A stretch of DNA of 64,000 nt from Flavicella marina (GCF_009193215.1 NZ_VYVA01000005.1:1-64000), one strand, 5' to 3'; shown: positions 53,291 through 63,981, numbered from the stretch's first letter. Translations and numbers: made by a program. Notes: generated by a model from the sequence alone, not told the origin.

Positions 53291-56200
53291 ATGACAAACA
53301 AAATTCTATATATAGACATAGAGACTTCTTTAAAAGGGAAGATAAACGATGTAGGGGCAATTTTTAATGGTCAAGAATTACATGAGAAACAGTTAGGAAA
53401 ATTAGAGGGGTGGATTAAGGATGCAGAATACATATGCGGTCATAATATAGTTGGGCATGATATCCCTTTGTTAAAAAAAGTTTTAGGTTCTGAAATTTTC
53501 CAAAAAAAAAGAATAATAGATACACTTCTTTGGTCTCCAATTATTTTTAATGACAATCCATATCACAAACTAGTAAAAGGCTATAAGATTGTCAATGGCA
53601 GTCGTGTGAGCAACCCACTTTCTGATTGTAAGCTAACCAAGCAACTATTAATAGACGAACTAAATAAATTTAATGAACTAGATAGAGACAGTCAGCAGGT
53701 CTATGCCAATCTTTTAGGGAGTAATTCGGCGTATTCAGGTTTCTTAGATTTATTAAATTTCAGAACGGAAGCTTTAGATATCTATAAAACAATAAACAGT
53801 CTCTTAAATAATAGAAATTGTGAAAACACCAATATTTATAAGATATTGAAAGATTACCCAGTAGAACTAGCCTACGCGTATGCTTTGATAAGTGCTAAAG
53901 AAGAAAAATCTGAATTGGCATATTGGATCGCACATACATTTCCAAAAACAACTCAAATTGTTAATGATCTAAGGTTTAAACATTGCAATGAGTCAACTTG
54001 TAATTATTGTAATTCGAATCTGAATCCCAAAAAAGCTTTGCAAAAGTATTTTGGTTATGAGGATTTTAGAAGTTTTGATCCTAATGAAGAGATTAGCCTT
54101 CAAGAAAAAACAGTAAGCGCAGGACTAACAAATGATTCGTTTGTAGCGGTATTTCCTACAGGTGGAGGTAAGTCGCTTACATTTCAGCTTCCAGCATTAA
54201 TGAAAGGTTCTTTGTCTCGTCAACTTACAGTTGTTATTTCGCCTTTGGTATCGTTGATGAAAGATCAAGTTGAAAATCTTGAAAACAGATTCGATATTAC
54301 GAAAGCGGTTGCCATAAATGGTTTGTTGTCACCATTAGAAAGACAGGATGCTATTGAAAGAGTTGAAAATGGTGATATCCAATTGTTGTACTTATCTCCT
54401 GAGTCTTTGAGATCTCCTACCATATTAAGAATATTAAAACAACGCTCCATAGCTCGATTTGTGATTGACGAAGCGCATTGTTTTTCATCATGGGGACAAG
54501 ATTTTAGAGTAGATTATTTATACATAGGCGAATTTATAAAAAGCTTAGAAGAAGGGATGCTGTATCGAAAGATACCAGTTTCCTGTTTTACAGCTACGGC
54601 AAAACCTCAAGTTATTCTTGATATAAAAGAATATTTCAAAACAAAATTAGATGTAGAATTAGATGAATTTGTTACCAGGGCAAGTAGAACAAATTTAAAA
54701 TATGAAGTAATTGATATCAAAGACCCTGCTCATAAAATGGGGACGCTACTGAAACTTCTAGACCGTTGTGAAAAACCTGCAATTATTTATGCCTCTAGAA
54801 CAAAGAGAGTTGAAGAAATTCATGAGTTATTGGAGAAATCTGGTTTCAACTCAACTTATTTCCATGGAAAATTAGACAAAGATGTCAAAAAGGATTATAT
54901 GGATGCTTTTATGAATAACCAAAAGGAGATTATTGTAGCAACCTCCGCTTTTGGTATGGGTGTAGATAAGGATGATGTAAAGTCGGTGATTCATTATAAT
55001 ATTTCAGATTCTTTAGAAAACTATGTGCAAGAAGCCGGTAGGGCTGGTCGCGATGAGAACATCCAAGCAAAATGTTACATTTTATTTAATGAAGATGATC
55101 TTAACAAACATTTCAGTTTATTGCAACAAACTAAAATTAATCAAAAAGAGATTCAACAAATTTGGCAGGGACTTAAGTATTTATCGAAATATAGAAAGAA
55201 CAATAAAATCAGTAACTCTGCTTTAGAAATTGCACAAAAAGCAGGCTGGGATACCGAAATGCAAGAGCTCGAAACGAAAGTGAAAACTTCCATTGCGGCA
55301 TTAGAGGATCAGGGCTTTTTAAAACGAAGGCAAAATTCACCAAGTGTTTTTGCCGATAGTTTGATGGTACCAAATTTAAACAAGGCACTTGAAAAAATCC
55401 ATGAATCTAAAATATTAACAGAAATAGAGATTCAAAACTGTTCTCGTGTTCTACAGCGTATCGTAAAAGACAAAGAGTGCCGTATTGATTATTTGGCTGA
55501 CACAACTGGATTAAAGTTGAATGAAATCAGAGATGTGATTGATGTTTTAAGAGAGCTTAAAATACTTGGGGACTCAAAAGACCTCACCGCTTTTATCAAT
55601 ACAACACAATCCTCAAATGGTTCAAAAAAAATATTAGAACGATATAGAAATATTGAAATAGCATTACAAGAATGTTTAACAAATAGTATTAAAATATCCA
55701 TGCGTCAACTGAATCAAAATTTGATTGATATGGGGATTGAAAAATCTTCTGTTGATGCCATTAAAAATATTTTGAATTATTGGGAAATTAGAAACTTCAT
55801 TCAAAAATCACGTATTGATAGAGAGAATGATTTGTATCAAATTAAAATAAAATACAGTGAAGAAATAAAAGGCGATATTGCTTGGAGACATGATTTGTCT
55901 ATTGATGTGTATGAACTGTTGGAGAAATTTCAGTTGGAACAAAAAGAAAAGCAGGTATCTAAAGAGAAAATAGACTTGCCTGTTTCTTTTTCAATGCTTG
56001 AGTTAAAGGAATCCAATCATTTATTTGGTCAGCTCAAAGAAGAAGATATCAAACGCTATGAAAAAACACTTCTCTTCTTAAATCAAATAAAATCTATCAA
56101 ATTAGAAGGTGGTTTTATGGTTTCCTATAATAGGTTAAACATAGAGGAAATAGATGATTCTATTCCTAGGTTTACGAAAGGGAATTTCGAGAAAATGGGT

Positions 56201-58114
56201 GACCATTATGATCATAAAACCCAGCAAATTCATATTGTGGGTGAATATGCTAAAAAAAGAATTCAAAATTATGAATCGGCACTTATGTATGTAAATGACT
56301 ACTTCAGTTTGCCCTACGAAGAGTTTTTAACAAAATATTTCCCTCGCAGAAAGACTGAAATTGGGACTCCGTTAACGCCGAAACGACTAAAAGAAATCAT
56401 AGGCGACTTAGATACGGATCAAATTAAAATAGTGACTGATGGAAAATCTAATAATATATTGGTTTTGGCGGGACCTGGTAGTGGAAAAACAAAAGTGCTA
56501 GTACATAAAATTGCTAGTTTGTTGTTGCTAGAAGACATAAAACCTGAACAGTTTCTAATGCTTACCTTTTCTAAAGCGGCCTCATTAGAGTTCAGGTCAA
56601 GAACTAGAAATTTGGTTCCTGAATATGCTGGTTTGATTAAGATAACAACTTTCCATGGATTTTGTTTTCAATTATTAGGTCAATTGGGCGATTTAGCAAA
56701 ATCTCAAAATGTAATCAAAGATTGTTTAGAGTCAATCAAAAATGAAGATATTGATATTTCATCAATAACAAATAAAAGTGTCTTGCTCTTAGATGAGTTT
56801 CAAGATGTAAATAAAGAAGAATGGGAGCTCATTCAATTGATTATTCAGAAATCTGGGAATATAAGAGTTATAGCAGTTGGTGATGACGACCAAAATATAT
56901 ATGGATTCCGTGGTGCTTCTAATCAAAACATGTTAGAGTTTAAACAGAAGTACGATGCAACCCAATATGCATTGGTCAAAAATTACCGTAGTGCTTCAAA
57001 TATTGTAGAATTTAATAATGAATTACTATCCACCATTCCAAACAGATTAAAACAGGAGGTATTAGAACCTGCAAGCAAAATAGAATCATCCAAAATACAA
57101 CTCATAAAATACAGTAGTTCCTATCTAGAAAAATCCTTAGTGGACAATTTCATAAAAGACAATCATTCTGGCACAAGAGCAATATTGGTGAGAACAAACA
57201 AACAGGCGCTATTACTAAGTACATTTTTAAGAGATGCAGGTCAGAGGACAAAACTTATTACTGGTTTAGAAGGGTTTAGATTGAGTGATTTACTGGAGCT
57301 AAGAACATTTACAGATGCACTTAAAGAATTTAAAAATGATGCAGGCATAATTTTTAATGAGGAATGGATAGAGGCAAAAAGAACTTTTAAAAACCTGCAT
57401 GTCAACAGTCCTCACTTTGATACCTGTGTAGCGATTATCTTAAAATTTGAGGCAAATTACGAAAAGCAAAAACAGCTTGTAGATTGGTACGAATACATTC
57501 GTGAAATAAAAATGGAGGATGCCATCAATGCGGATGCAAATGCCATTATCATTGCAACGATGCACAAAGCAAAAGGGAAAGAGTTCGACCATGTTTATTT
57601 ATTGCTAGAGGATTATGTTTTTAATGACACAGAGTCAAAACGCGTGCTATACGTAGGCTGTTCAAGAGCTAAAAAAACATTGCAAATTCATTGCAACGCA
57701 ACATATTTTGATAACTTTAATACAGACAAATTAGAAATTTCAAATTTTAATGGAGGTACTACACAACCGTTACATTTTGAAATAATTCTTGGCCATAAAG
57801 ATATCTATTTAGCATCACAGAAATACAAAGCTAGAGCAGCAATCATTAACACCCTAAAATCTGGTGAATTTTTGAAAAAAGATACGGTTCAATTTTCTAG
57901 TAACATGGCTTTAGGATTGGCTAAATTAAATGCTCATAACATACTCGTGTTCTCTAAGTCTTTTGTAGAGTATAAATACAATACCTTTTTAAAGGATGGC
58001 TATAAACTGACTCATGGTAGTGTAGAATACCTAGTCTATTGGTATGATGTAGAAGAAGACAAGGAGTATAAAATAGTATTGCCAAAGTTGAGGTTTGAGA
58101 AGGTATCGGTATAA
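53291..58114 (+). CDS. DEDD exonuclease-RecQ helicase-UvrD helicase triple fusion
   Basis: A 1607-residue protein with three enzymatic modules. Residues 1-160 look like a DnaQ-type 3'-5' exonuclease (YIDIET at the start, CGHNIVGHDIPLL). A Cys cluster (HCNESTCNYC, about 230-240) precedes a RecQ helicase: Walker A TGGGKS at about 292, DEAHC at about 392, QEAGRAGRD near 580, then winged-helix regions. From about 1040 there is a UvrD/PcrA SF1 helicase: GPGSGKTK at about 1060, DEFQD near 1170, GDDDQNIYGFRG, MHKAKGKEFD near 1423 and YVGCSRAKK. It may process DNA ends in repair or defence. It seems monocistronic. Confidence 0.9.
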   Translation: MTNKILYIDIETSLKGKINDVGAIFNGQELHEKQLGKLEGWIKDAEYICGHNIVGHDIPLLKKVLGSEIFQKKRIIDTLLWSPIIFNDNPYHKLVKGYKIVNGSRVSNPLSDCKLTKQLLIDELNKFNELDRDSQQVYANLLGSNSAYSGFLDLLNFRTEALDIYKTINSLLNNRNCENTNIYKILKDYPVELAYAYALISAKEEKSELAYWIAHTFPKTTQIVNDLRFKHCNESTCNYCNSNLNPKKALQKYFGYEDFRSFDPNEEISLQEKTVSAGLTNDSFVAVFPTGGGKSLTFQLPALMKGSLSRQLTVVISPLVSLMKDQVENLENRFDITKAVAINGLLSPLERQDAIERVENGDIQLLYLSPESLRSPTILRILKQRSIARFVIDEAHCFSSWGQDFRVDYLYIGEFIKSLEEGMLYRKIPVSCFTATAKPQVILDIKEYFKTKLDVELDEFVTRASRTNLKYEVIDIKDPAHKMGTLLKLLDRCEKPAIIYASRTKRVEEIHELLEKSGFNSTYFHGKLDKDVKKDYMDAFMNNQKEIIVATSAFGMGVDKDDVKSVIHYNISDSLENYVQEAGRAGRDENIQAKCYILFNEDDLNKHFSLLQQTKINQKEIQQIWQGLKYLSKYRKNNKISNSALEIAQKAGWDTEMQELETKVKTSIAALEDQGFLKRRQNSPSVFADSLMVPNLNKALEKIHESKILTEIEIQNCSRVLQRIVKDKECRIDYLADTTGLKLNEIRDVIDVLRELKILGDSKDLTAFINTTQSSNGSKKILERYRNIEIALQECLTNSIKISMRQLNQNLIDMGIEKSSVDAIKNILNYWEIRNFIQKSRIDRENDLYQIKIKYSEEIKGDIAWRHDLSIDVYELLEKFQLEQKEKQVSKEKIDLPVSFSMLELKESNHLFGQLKEEDIKRYEKTLLFLNQIKSIKLEGGFMVSYNRLNIEEIDDSIPRFTKGNFEKMGDHYDHKTQQIHIVGEYAKKRIQNYESALMYVNDYFSLPYEEFLTKYFPRRKTEIGTPLTPKRLKEIIGDLDTDQIKIVTDGKSNNILVLAGPGSGKTKVLVHKIASLLLLEDIKPEQFLMLTFSKAASLEFRSRTRNLVPEYAGLIKITTFHGFCFQLLGQLGDLAKSQNVIKDCLESIKNEDIDISSITNKSVLLLDEFQDVNKEEWELIQLIIQKSGNIRVIAVGDDDQNIYGFRGASNQNMLEFKQKYDATQYALVKNYRSASNIVEFNNELLSTIPNRLKQEVLEPASKIESSKIQLIKYSSSYLEKSLVDNFIKDNHSGTRAILVRTNKQALLLSTFLRDAGQRTKLITGLEGFRLSDLLELRTFTDALKEFKNDAGIIFNEEWIEAKRTFKNLHVNSPHFDTCVAIILKFEANYEKQKQLVDWYEYIREIKMEDAINADANAIIIATMHKAKGKEFDHVYLLLEDYVFNDTESKRVLYVGCSRAKKTLQIHCNATYFDNFNTDKLEISNFNGGTTQPLHFEIILGHKDIYLASQKYKARAAIINTLKSGEFLKKDTVQFSSNMALGLAKLNAHNILVFSKSFVEYKYNTFLKDGYKLTHGSVEYLVYWYDVEEDKEYKIVLPKLRFEKVSV

Positions 58115-58339
58115 TTAGGTCAGTGAAAGTAAGTTTCATCTGTTAAAATTATATAGTATAAGCTTATTTGGTAAAATATGTGTTTTATCAGCTTTCAATT
58201 GCGAAAGACTTACTATATTTAAACAAAAATTGTAAAAATCATAGCAGACCTACTCTTAATTCGGTAATGTACATTAGTAATAATGAGGTTTGTAAATTAT
58301 ATAAGATGTTAGTGGTAATGATTCCCAGAGTATAATATT

Positions 58340-60124
58340 TTGAGTAAAAAGCGAAATACAAAGTGGATAATAGAGCAATCAAAATTACTTTTTGGTGATA
58401 GTTTTGATTACAGTGCCACAGAATACAGGGATGCGAAATCCAAAATCAAGTTTCGTTGTAAAAAACACGACTATTCATTTGAACAAACTTCAAATAACCA
58501 CCTCAAATCCAAGCATCCTTGTAAGTTCTGTCTGCAAGAAGCAAGGCGCGCAGAATTCTCTGATAGTTTTCATACATTCAAGAATAAAATACGAGCAATT
58601 TACGGGAACCAATTTGATTTCAATAATGCAAAGTACGTTAATCAAAGGACCCCTATTTCTTTAAAATGTGTAAAGCACAGTAAAGTTATTACCAAAGAGC
58701 CTCAAGTATTTTTAAGAGGGCATGGCTGTGGTCTATGCGCAAAGGAAGAATCCTCTGCTAATTTGAGTAGACAAACGTTGAATGAAATAAATCGCTTTGT
58801 AGCTAAATTAAACGGGAAATGCCTTTCAAAGAGTTACTTCAACAATGAAGCTAAACTAGACTTTGAATGCAAAGCCGGTCACAGGTTTCAAAAATCTTGG
58901 AGTGCAGTAAAAAATTCTTTACGATGGTGTCCAAAGTGTTCACCAAACAAATTAATTGGAGAAACTCTAGCCCGTTTAATTTTGGAACACCTTTTACAAT
59001 TAAAACTTCCCTCTGTCTACATAAAAGAAATGGAAGGGCTTCAATTAGATGGCTATAATTCAAAAAATAGGATTGCTTTCGAATACCAAGGATATCAGCA
59101 CTACACGGAAAACAGTCATTTTCATTCAGACCAAAGTAGATATAATTCACAAATTGAAAGAGACAAGTACAAAAAACAGCTTTGTAAAAAAAATAAAATA
59201 ACGCTGATTGAAATATTTGAATTTAAAACAATTAGAACTGGCAGAATTCAACTCTTCGTTGACCAGGTAAAGAGGACACTAAATGAGCAATATTTAAGCT
59301 ATAACCAAGAACCTTTTCACCTTGATTTAGTTGAGCTCTATCGAGGAAGGAAAAGTGAATTGTATGAACAGGCAAAAAAAATAGTCGAGAAAAAAAAAGG
59401 TTCTATCCAAGAATTTGTAGGTTCCGAAAGTAAGCATACATACACTTGTTCTAAAGGTCACAAAACAACCAATCGAGTTTTGAGTGTAATAATTAAATCT
59501 AACGCATCTTGTGCCTCTTGTGAAGCTACATCCAAGTACAAAGAGCTCAGGGAAATTATTGAATCAAGAGGAGGTAAATTAATTGACAAGAAACTAAAGC
59601 CGAAGGGTTATTCCGAAACATATAAGTGGATTTGCAATAACGGTCATAAAAGGGATTCTAAAGGGCAATATTTATTTGACGGATACTGGTGCGTAGAGTG
59701 CCAAAAAGAAGCCCAAAAAAAGCAACTAAGCACGAAACAACTTGCTGAGTTGAAAAAAGACGTAATGAGCGGTAAATTTTATCAGAGAGACATTCCGATA
59801 AAATATGGTATCGGTGACGGTGTTTATAGACGAATTATCGCCGAGCATGGATTAAAACCAAAATATTTACCTCAAGATAGAAAAGCTCAAAAGAAACTTA
59901 CAAAAGGTGAGCTATTTCAAATTGATCCTGAAAACTTTAAAGTCATAAATGAGTTTGAATCATTAGAAGCAGTGAAACATGATGAATCAGGCTTATATAA
60001 ACCTGAAGGTATTCGGCAACAAATGAAGAAATACAAAAAGGCTTATGGCTATTACTGGTCCAGAGCTAATGATTATGAGCAAACATTAAAAATGATTAAA
60101 CTTAGTGCCACTAACAAAACCTAA
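58340..60124 (+). CDS. five-zinc-finger protein with PD-(D/E)XK nuclease domain
   Basis: A 594-residue protein. Three treble-clef-like C2HC-type fingers come first (first finger C40, H43, C61, C64), then a PD-(D/E)XK nuclease (LQLDGYNSKNRIAFEYQGYQHY; D237, E248, Q250). Two more fingers follow (YTCSKGHKTTNRV... CASC; WICNNGHKRD... CVEC), and the C-terminal region contains a helix-turn-helix-like stretch (QRDIPIKYGIGDGVYRRII). Family members resemble phage or Dam-replacing-type endonucleases. The only in-frame start before the conserved region is TTG at 58340, since a TGA lies upstream and no ATG is available. Confidence 0.85.
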   Translation: MSKKRNTKWIIEQSKLLFGDSFDYSATEYRDAKSKIKFRCKKHDYSFEQTSNNHLKSKHPCKFCLQEARRAEFSDSFHTFKNKIRAIYGNQFDFNNAKYVNQRTPISLKCVKHSKVITKEPQVFLRGHGCGLCAKEESSANLSRQTLNEINRFVAKLNGKCLSKSYFNNEAKLDFECKAGHRFQKSWSAVKNSLRWCPKCSPNKLIGETLARLILEHLLQLKLPSVYIKEMEGLQLDGYNSKNRIAFEYQGYQHYTENSHFHSDQSRYNSQIERDKYKKQLCKKNKITLIEIFEFKTIRTGRIQLFVDQVKRTLNEQYLSYNQEPFHLDLVELYRGRKSELYEQAKKIVEKKKGSIQEFVGSESKHTYTCSKGHKTTNRVLSVIIKSNASCASCEATSKYKELREIIESRGGKLIDKKLKPKGYSETYKWICNNGHKRDSKGQYLFDGYWCVECQKEAQKKQLSTKQLAELKKDVMSGKFYQRDIPIKYGIGDGVYRRIIAEHGLKPKYLPQDRKAQKKLTKGELFQIDPENFKVINEFESLEAVKHDESGLYKPEGIRQQMKKYKKAYGYYWSRANDYEQTLKMIKLSATNKT

Positions 60125-60165
60125 GCGGCATTAAAACGACCGCTTAGCTTAGAGCCGTATTGGCT
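60121..60165. repeat. inverted repeats at the nuclease/KAP junction
   Basis: CTAAGCGG-N11-CCGCTTAG (60121-60147) is a perfect 8-bp stem that includes the stop codon of the nuclease gene. AGCC-GTATT-GGCT follows at 60153-60165. No T-run follows, so these are not a clear terminator. Confidence 0.7.
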
Positions 60166-60199
60166 TCATGCAAAAAACAGAACGAAAAGAGAATTAACT

Positions 60200-63100
60200 A
60201 TGGAAGAAAATAATTACCCGAAATACATCAACAACAAGCCTATTGGAGAGGATCATTTTGAAGGAAAATCTCACGAAAGAATAGCAACAAGTATTGCGGA
60301 ACATATTAAGGATAAAAACGATTCTTTAAGAGTATTAGGAATTGAAGGAGAATGGGGGTCTGGAAAATCAAATATTATAGAATTACTTAGAAATAAATTA
60401 GACAGTACCCATCATATTTATATTTATGACGCTTGGGGCCATCAAGAAGATTCGCAAAGAAGAGCGTTTTTAGAAGAGTTGACAGAAGATTTAATAGATA
60501 ACAATTCAAATTTATTATCTGATAAAACAAAATATAAAGATCTATCAGGAAAAGAGAAAAATATCACATGGACAGAGAAGATAAAATATCTACTTGCAAG
60601 AAAAAGAGAAACAAGTAAAAAAACTATTCCTAAAATTAGTGGAGGGGTAATTCTAATAGGCCTTATTATAATATTAACTCCTATTCTTGCTCTAATGTCT
60701 GATTTTATTGGAGATGATAAACCTGCAATTTTATTAAAAATTCTATTTTCATTATCACTACTCATTTTAGTGTTCTCATCATGGGTATTCTATTCATTGT
60801 ACAAAAGGTTTATTTCAAAAGATAAAATTTGGGCGAATTTATCTTCGGTTTTTTACTTCTACAAAGGGAAGGAATTAGAAAACACTACACTTGAAGTATT
60901 CTCTGACTTAGAACCATCTGTTAAAGAATTTAAAGATTGGATAAAATCTATTTCTCTAGGACTTGTAAATAAAGAACTGGTGATTGTTTACGATAATATG
61001 GATAGACTCCCTCCAGAAAAAGTAAAAGAAATATGGTCGTCAATTCATACATTTTTTGCGGAACAAGATTATGATAAGATAAATGTAATTATACCATTTG
61101 ATAGAAAACATCTTCAAACTGCATTTGAAAAGGAAGATAATCCTACAAATCAATTTATAAACAAGACTTTTTCAATTATTTACAGAGTTACGCCACCAGT
61201 ATTAACAGATTGGAAAGAATTCTATGGGAAAAAATTTGAAACTGCATTTGGGGATACAGAAAAAGATGAGTTCTCTACTGTTTTGTCAGTATTTGATAGA
61301 TTAATAGATAAATTCACACCACGTGATATTATCATATTTATTAATGAACTTGTTACCTATAAAAAGATATGGAAAGAGGAAATCCCTTTGAGGTATATTG
61401 CTGTATTTATTATGAAAAAAGAAAGCATATTAGATTCTCCTCAAAAATTCATTCTAAATGGTGAATATTTAGGTGCATCAAAAGACCTTTTTGCCGAAGA
61501 TGAAAATCTTCAAAACTATATTTCTGCTTTAACATTTAATGTTCCTGTCGAAAAAGCTTCTCAAGTGTTGTTAGTTCGAGATTTAGAAATAACTCTCAGA
61601 GGTGATTTAAATGAGGATATCAATGATTTAGCAAAACACTCTCACTTTATTGAAATCTTAGAAGAAGTAATACAAAATAGCGAACTTGTTGTAGATAAGA
61701 CTATTGCATCTTTGTCCAAACTCGATGCTTCAAAAGTAAGTGGAGTTCATGTAAAAGAAAGAATAGTAAATGTATGGAATTCTTTAACAGCTAAACAATG
61801 TGCTCTCGAAATAATAGAATTGTCTTTTGGAGAAATATTCCAAAGCTTATTGGTAAACTCATCTAATAGGTATAAAAAAAGGTTGTTAAAGTACCTAATC
61901 GAAGGTTTTAATGAACTTAAAGAAATTTCAGGTGATAAATATTTTAACACTTTTAAGGATTTAGAAAAATTTATTGAAAAAGAACATATAAGTTTTAACT
62001 TGATAAATCAGATTAAACAAAGAAGTGTTTCTCCTGAATTGTTTTTGAAATACTTAAGTGTTGCAGAATCTGATTTTGAAAAATACAAACTTGTGACAGA
62101 TTCAGAAGAATTGGACAATTATGTTTCTTCAAAATTACCTGATGAATCAGAACTAATTGTTGATGAAGTTGAATTGTCATTTGTAACTAAAGATTATTCC
62201 TTCCTCAATACTAAGGAAAATATTGAAAACTTAATTGAGCAAAATAAATTATCTAAAGACAACTTTAATAATGTTAATCATATATATAAATCAATATCAA
62301 ACGATAAACCTGTAGACAAATTGATTCCTGTACTTCATTTACATCCCTTGTTGCAAACTGTGACACAGGAGGTAGATGGCTATTATGATCTAATAGCTAT
62401 GAGACTCAAATACGCTAATGATTATAATGTAAAAATAGCTCCGCATAGATGGCAAGATAATACAACTTCTATTTTAGCAATGACTGATGAAAATATTGTA
62501 AAAGAAATTGCGAAAGTCATTGAATATTATGTGAATTATGGGGAATTGCTTTTATTATCAACTACATGGAACCAACCGTTATTAAGTGCTGTTTGTAAAG
62601 ATTTAGTTTTAAATAGTTATGGGCCACAATCTATGTCCATAAATTCGGTTTTAACAAAATTTGAAACTATAAAAGAAGCCATCGACGTGACAGAACAAGA
62701 GCTATTAAATAGTTTAAATGGATGGAGTAAATATGCAAAAGAAAAAATCAATATTGATAACTTAAAAGAGGTAATATCTGAATTCTCATTTTTCGAGTAT
62801 TCTGTTTCAATTTCTTTAGATTTAACAAATTACTTAAACAAATTAGCAGTTGAACTTATTAATTCTACAGATGAAGAGACTTTAGCAGAAGAATGGGCTG
62901 ATGACAGTTCATACATATATAATTTGCTTTATATTTTTATGCAAACTGCAAAAATAAAAACACTTCCAAGGAATATCTTTAACTCTATTAAACAAACACT
63001 TAAGCAAATCTCAGAATCTAATACCAGCGTTCCTTCTGATGGAACTTTTTGGCATTATTTCATAGAGAAATCCGAAAAGAAAGATATAGCTCCTACAATA

Positions 63101-63442
63101 CGAGATATTAGAGATTATTATATTAGGGAGAACAATATTACAAATGAACAATTTATTTTCTTTGAAAAATTTTTCAGAGAATACGGGAAGTTAAACGAAA
63201 AAAATAATGATACGACTAGAACAATTCTAGGAAAAGTTGTTTCAGACAATCAATGCTTTGAATTAATAAAAGCATATCAAGATTTTTATATCCCAATTAT
63301 TAATGGAGCTCAAGAAGATTCTGCTGATTTTAAAGATAATGTTCTAACAAGATTGGAAAGTCAACCGAAAAATAAAGAACTTATCGAGTTTGCATCGAAG
63401 ATTGGAGTTGAGTACAAATTAGATGAAAATGAAGGTGAATAA
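60200..63442 (+). CDS. KAP-family P-loop NTPase
   Basis: A 1080-residue membrane-associated NTPase. Walker A is GEWGSGKSN (50-58) and Walker B LVIVYDNMDRL (260-270). Two membrane helices (149-167 and 177-198) are inserted between them, the arrangement defining bacterial KAP proteins. The remaining 750 residues are helical, acidic and without a recognised domain. KAP NTPases recur in phage-defence loci and plasmid or exclusion systems. The start at MEENNYPKYINNKPIG is the first Met of the conserved region, 75 bases after the nuclease gene. Confidence 0.9.
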   Translation: MEENNYPKYINNKPIGEDHFEGKSHERIATSIAEHIKDKNDSLRVLGIEGEWGSGKSNIIELLRNKLDSTHHIYIYDAWGHQEDSQRRAFLEELTEDLIDNNSNLLSDKTKYKDLSGKEKNITWTEKIKYLLARKRETSKKTIPKISGGVILIGLIIILTPILALMSDFIGDDKPAILLKILFSLSLLILVFSSWVFYSLYKRFISKDKIWANLSSVFYFYKGKELENTTLEVFSDLEPSVKEFKDWIKSISLGLVNKELVIVYDNMDRLPPEKVKEIWSSIHTFFAEQDYDKINVIIPFDRKHLQTAFEKEDNPTNQFINKTFSIIYRVTPPVLTDWKEFYGKKFETAFGDTEKDEFSTVLSVFDRLIDKFTPRDIIIFINELVTYKKIWKEEIPLRYIAVFIMKKESILDSPQKFILNGEYLGASKDLFAEDENLQNYISALTFNVPVEKASQVLLVRDLEITLRGDLNEDINDLAKHSHFIEILEEVIQNSELVVDKTIASLSKLDASKVSGVHVKERIVNVWNSLTAKQCALEIIELSFGEIFQSLLVNSSNRYKKRLLKYLIEGFNELKEISGDKYFNTFKDLEKFIEKEHISFNLINQIKQRSVSPELFLKYLSVAESDFEKYKLVTDSEELDNYVSSKLPDESELIVDEVELSFVTKDYSFLNTKENIENLIEQNKLSKDNFNNVNHIYKSISNDKPVDKLIPVLHLHPLLQTVTQEVDGYYDLIAMRLKYANDYNVKIAPHRWQDNTTSILAMTDENIVKEIAKVIEYYVNYGELLLLSTTWNQPLLSAVCKDLVLNSYGPQSMSINSVLTKFETIKEAIDVTEQELLNSLNGWSKYAKEKINIDNLKEVISEFSFFEYSVSISLDLTNYLNKLAVELINSTDEETLAEEWADDSSYIYNLLYIFMQTAKIKTLPRNIFNSIKQTLKQISESNTSVPSDGTFWHYFIEKSEKKDIAPTIRDIRDYYIRENNITNEQFIFFEKFFREYGKLNEKNNDTTRTILGKVVSDNQCFELIKAYQDFYIPIINGAQEDSADFKDNVLTRLESQPKNKELIEFASKIGVEYKLDENEGE

Positions 63443-63588
63443 GGGCGAAAGCCTCTCAATATGTATAGTGCATAGCGGACTTAGTGAATACTTGAGATTT
63501 CATCTCTCGCCCGAATTTCGGTGTTGGTTTGAAAGTTAAAGCTCACGCAATCGACTACGACACCAAACACGAACCGTTATAATTAAAA
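63443..63588. other. 146-base junction with inverted repeats between KAP and Nudix genes
   Basis: GGGCGA (63443-63448) pairs with TCGCCC (63507-63512). GTGTTGG (63521-63527) nearly pairs with CCAAACAC (63563-63570, one bulge). No gene fits here. The gap looks like the folded intergenic pieces seen between single-gene inserts in Bacteroidota islands. Confidence 0.5.
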
Positions 63589-63981
63589 ATGATAAAAGTA
63601 ACAGCAGCCATTATAGAAGAAGACGATAGGTTCTTAATTGCTCGGAGAGCAAAAGGGAAACACCTTGCTGGATATTGGGAGTTTCCAGGAGGGAAGATTG
63701 AGGAGGGTGAGAATGCAGTATCTTGTTTAATCAGAGAGATTAAAGAAGAATTTGAAATTAAAATTTCTGTTAATAGCTACGTTGGTGAATCATATCATGT
63801 ATACTCGGATAAATCCATCAATTTGAAGGCGTTTACTTGTAGTATAATTAGTGGGGAAATTCAACTTAATGATCACGATAAATTTGAATGGATTACGATT
63901 GATGAAATTCACAAATATGCTTTAGCTCCCGCGGATTTACCATTGATCCCATTATACGATAAAGTAAGAAACAAGCGATAA
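63589..63981 (+). CDS. Nudix hydrolase (MutT/NUDT1-like)
   Basis: A 130-residue Nudix protein with the Nudix box matching GX5EX7REUXEEXGU, except that the box Gly is Phe here (GGKIEEGENAVSCLIREIKE followed by EFEI), and the MutT-like WEFPGG before it. It could hydrolyse oxidised dNTPs such as 8-oxo-dGTP. Last complete gene in the window. Confidence 0.92.
   Translation: MIKVTAAIIEEDDRFLIARRAKGKHLAGYWEFPGGKIEEGENAVSCLIREIKEEFEIKISVNSYVGESYHVYSDKSINLKAFTCSIISGEIQLNDHDKFEWITIDEIHKYALAPADLPLIPLYDKVRNKR

Noticed and set aside
63443-63588. Integron attC site
   Set aside because: Inverted repeats are present but I could not find a matching RYYYAAC/GTTRRRY core pair, and no IntI-type integrase is in the window.
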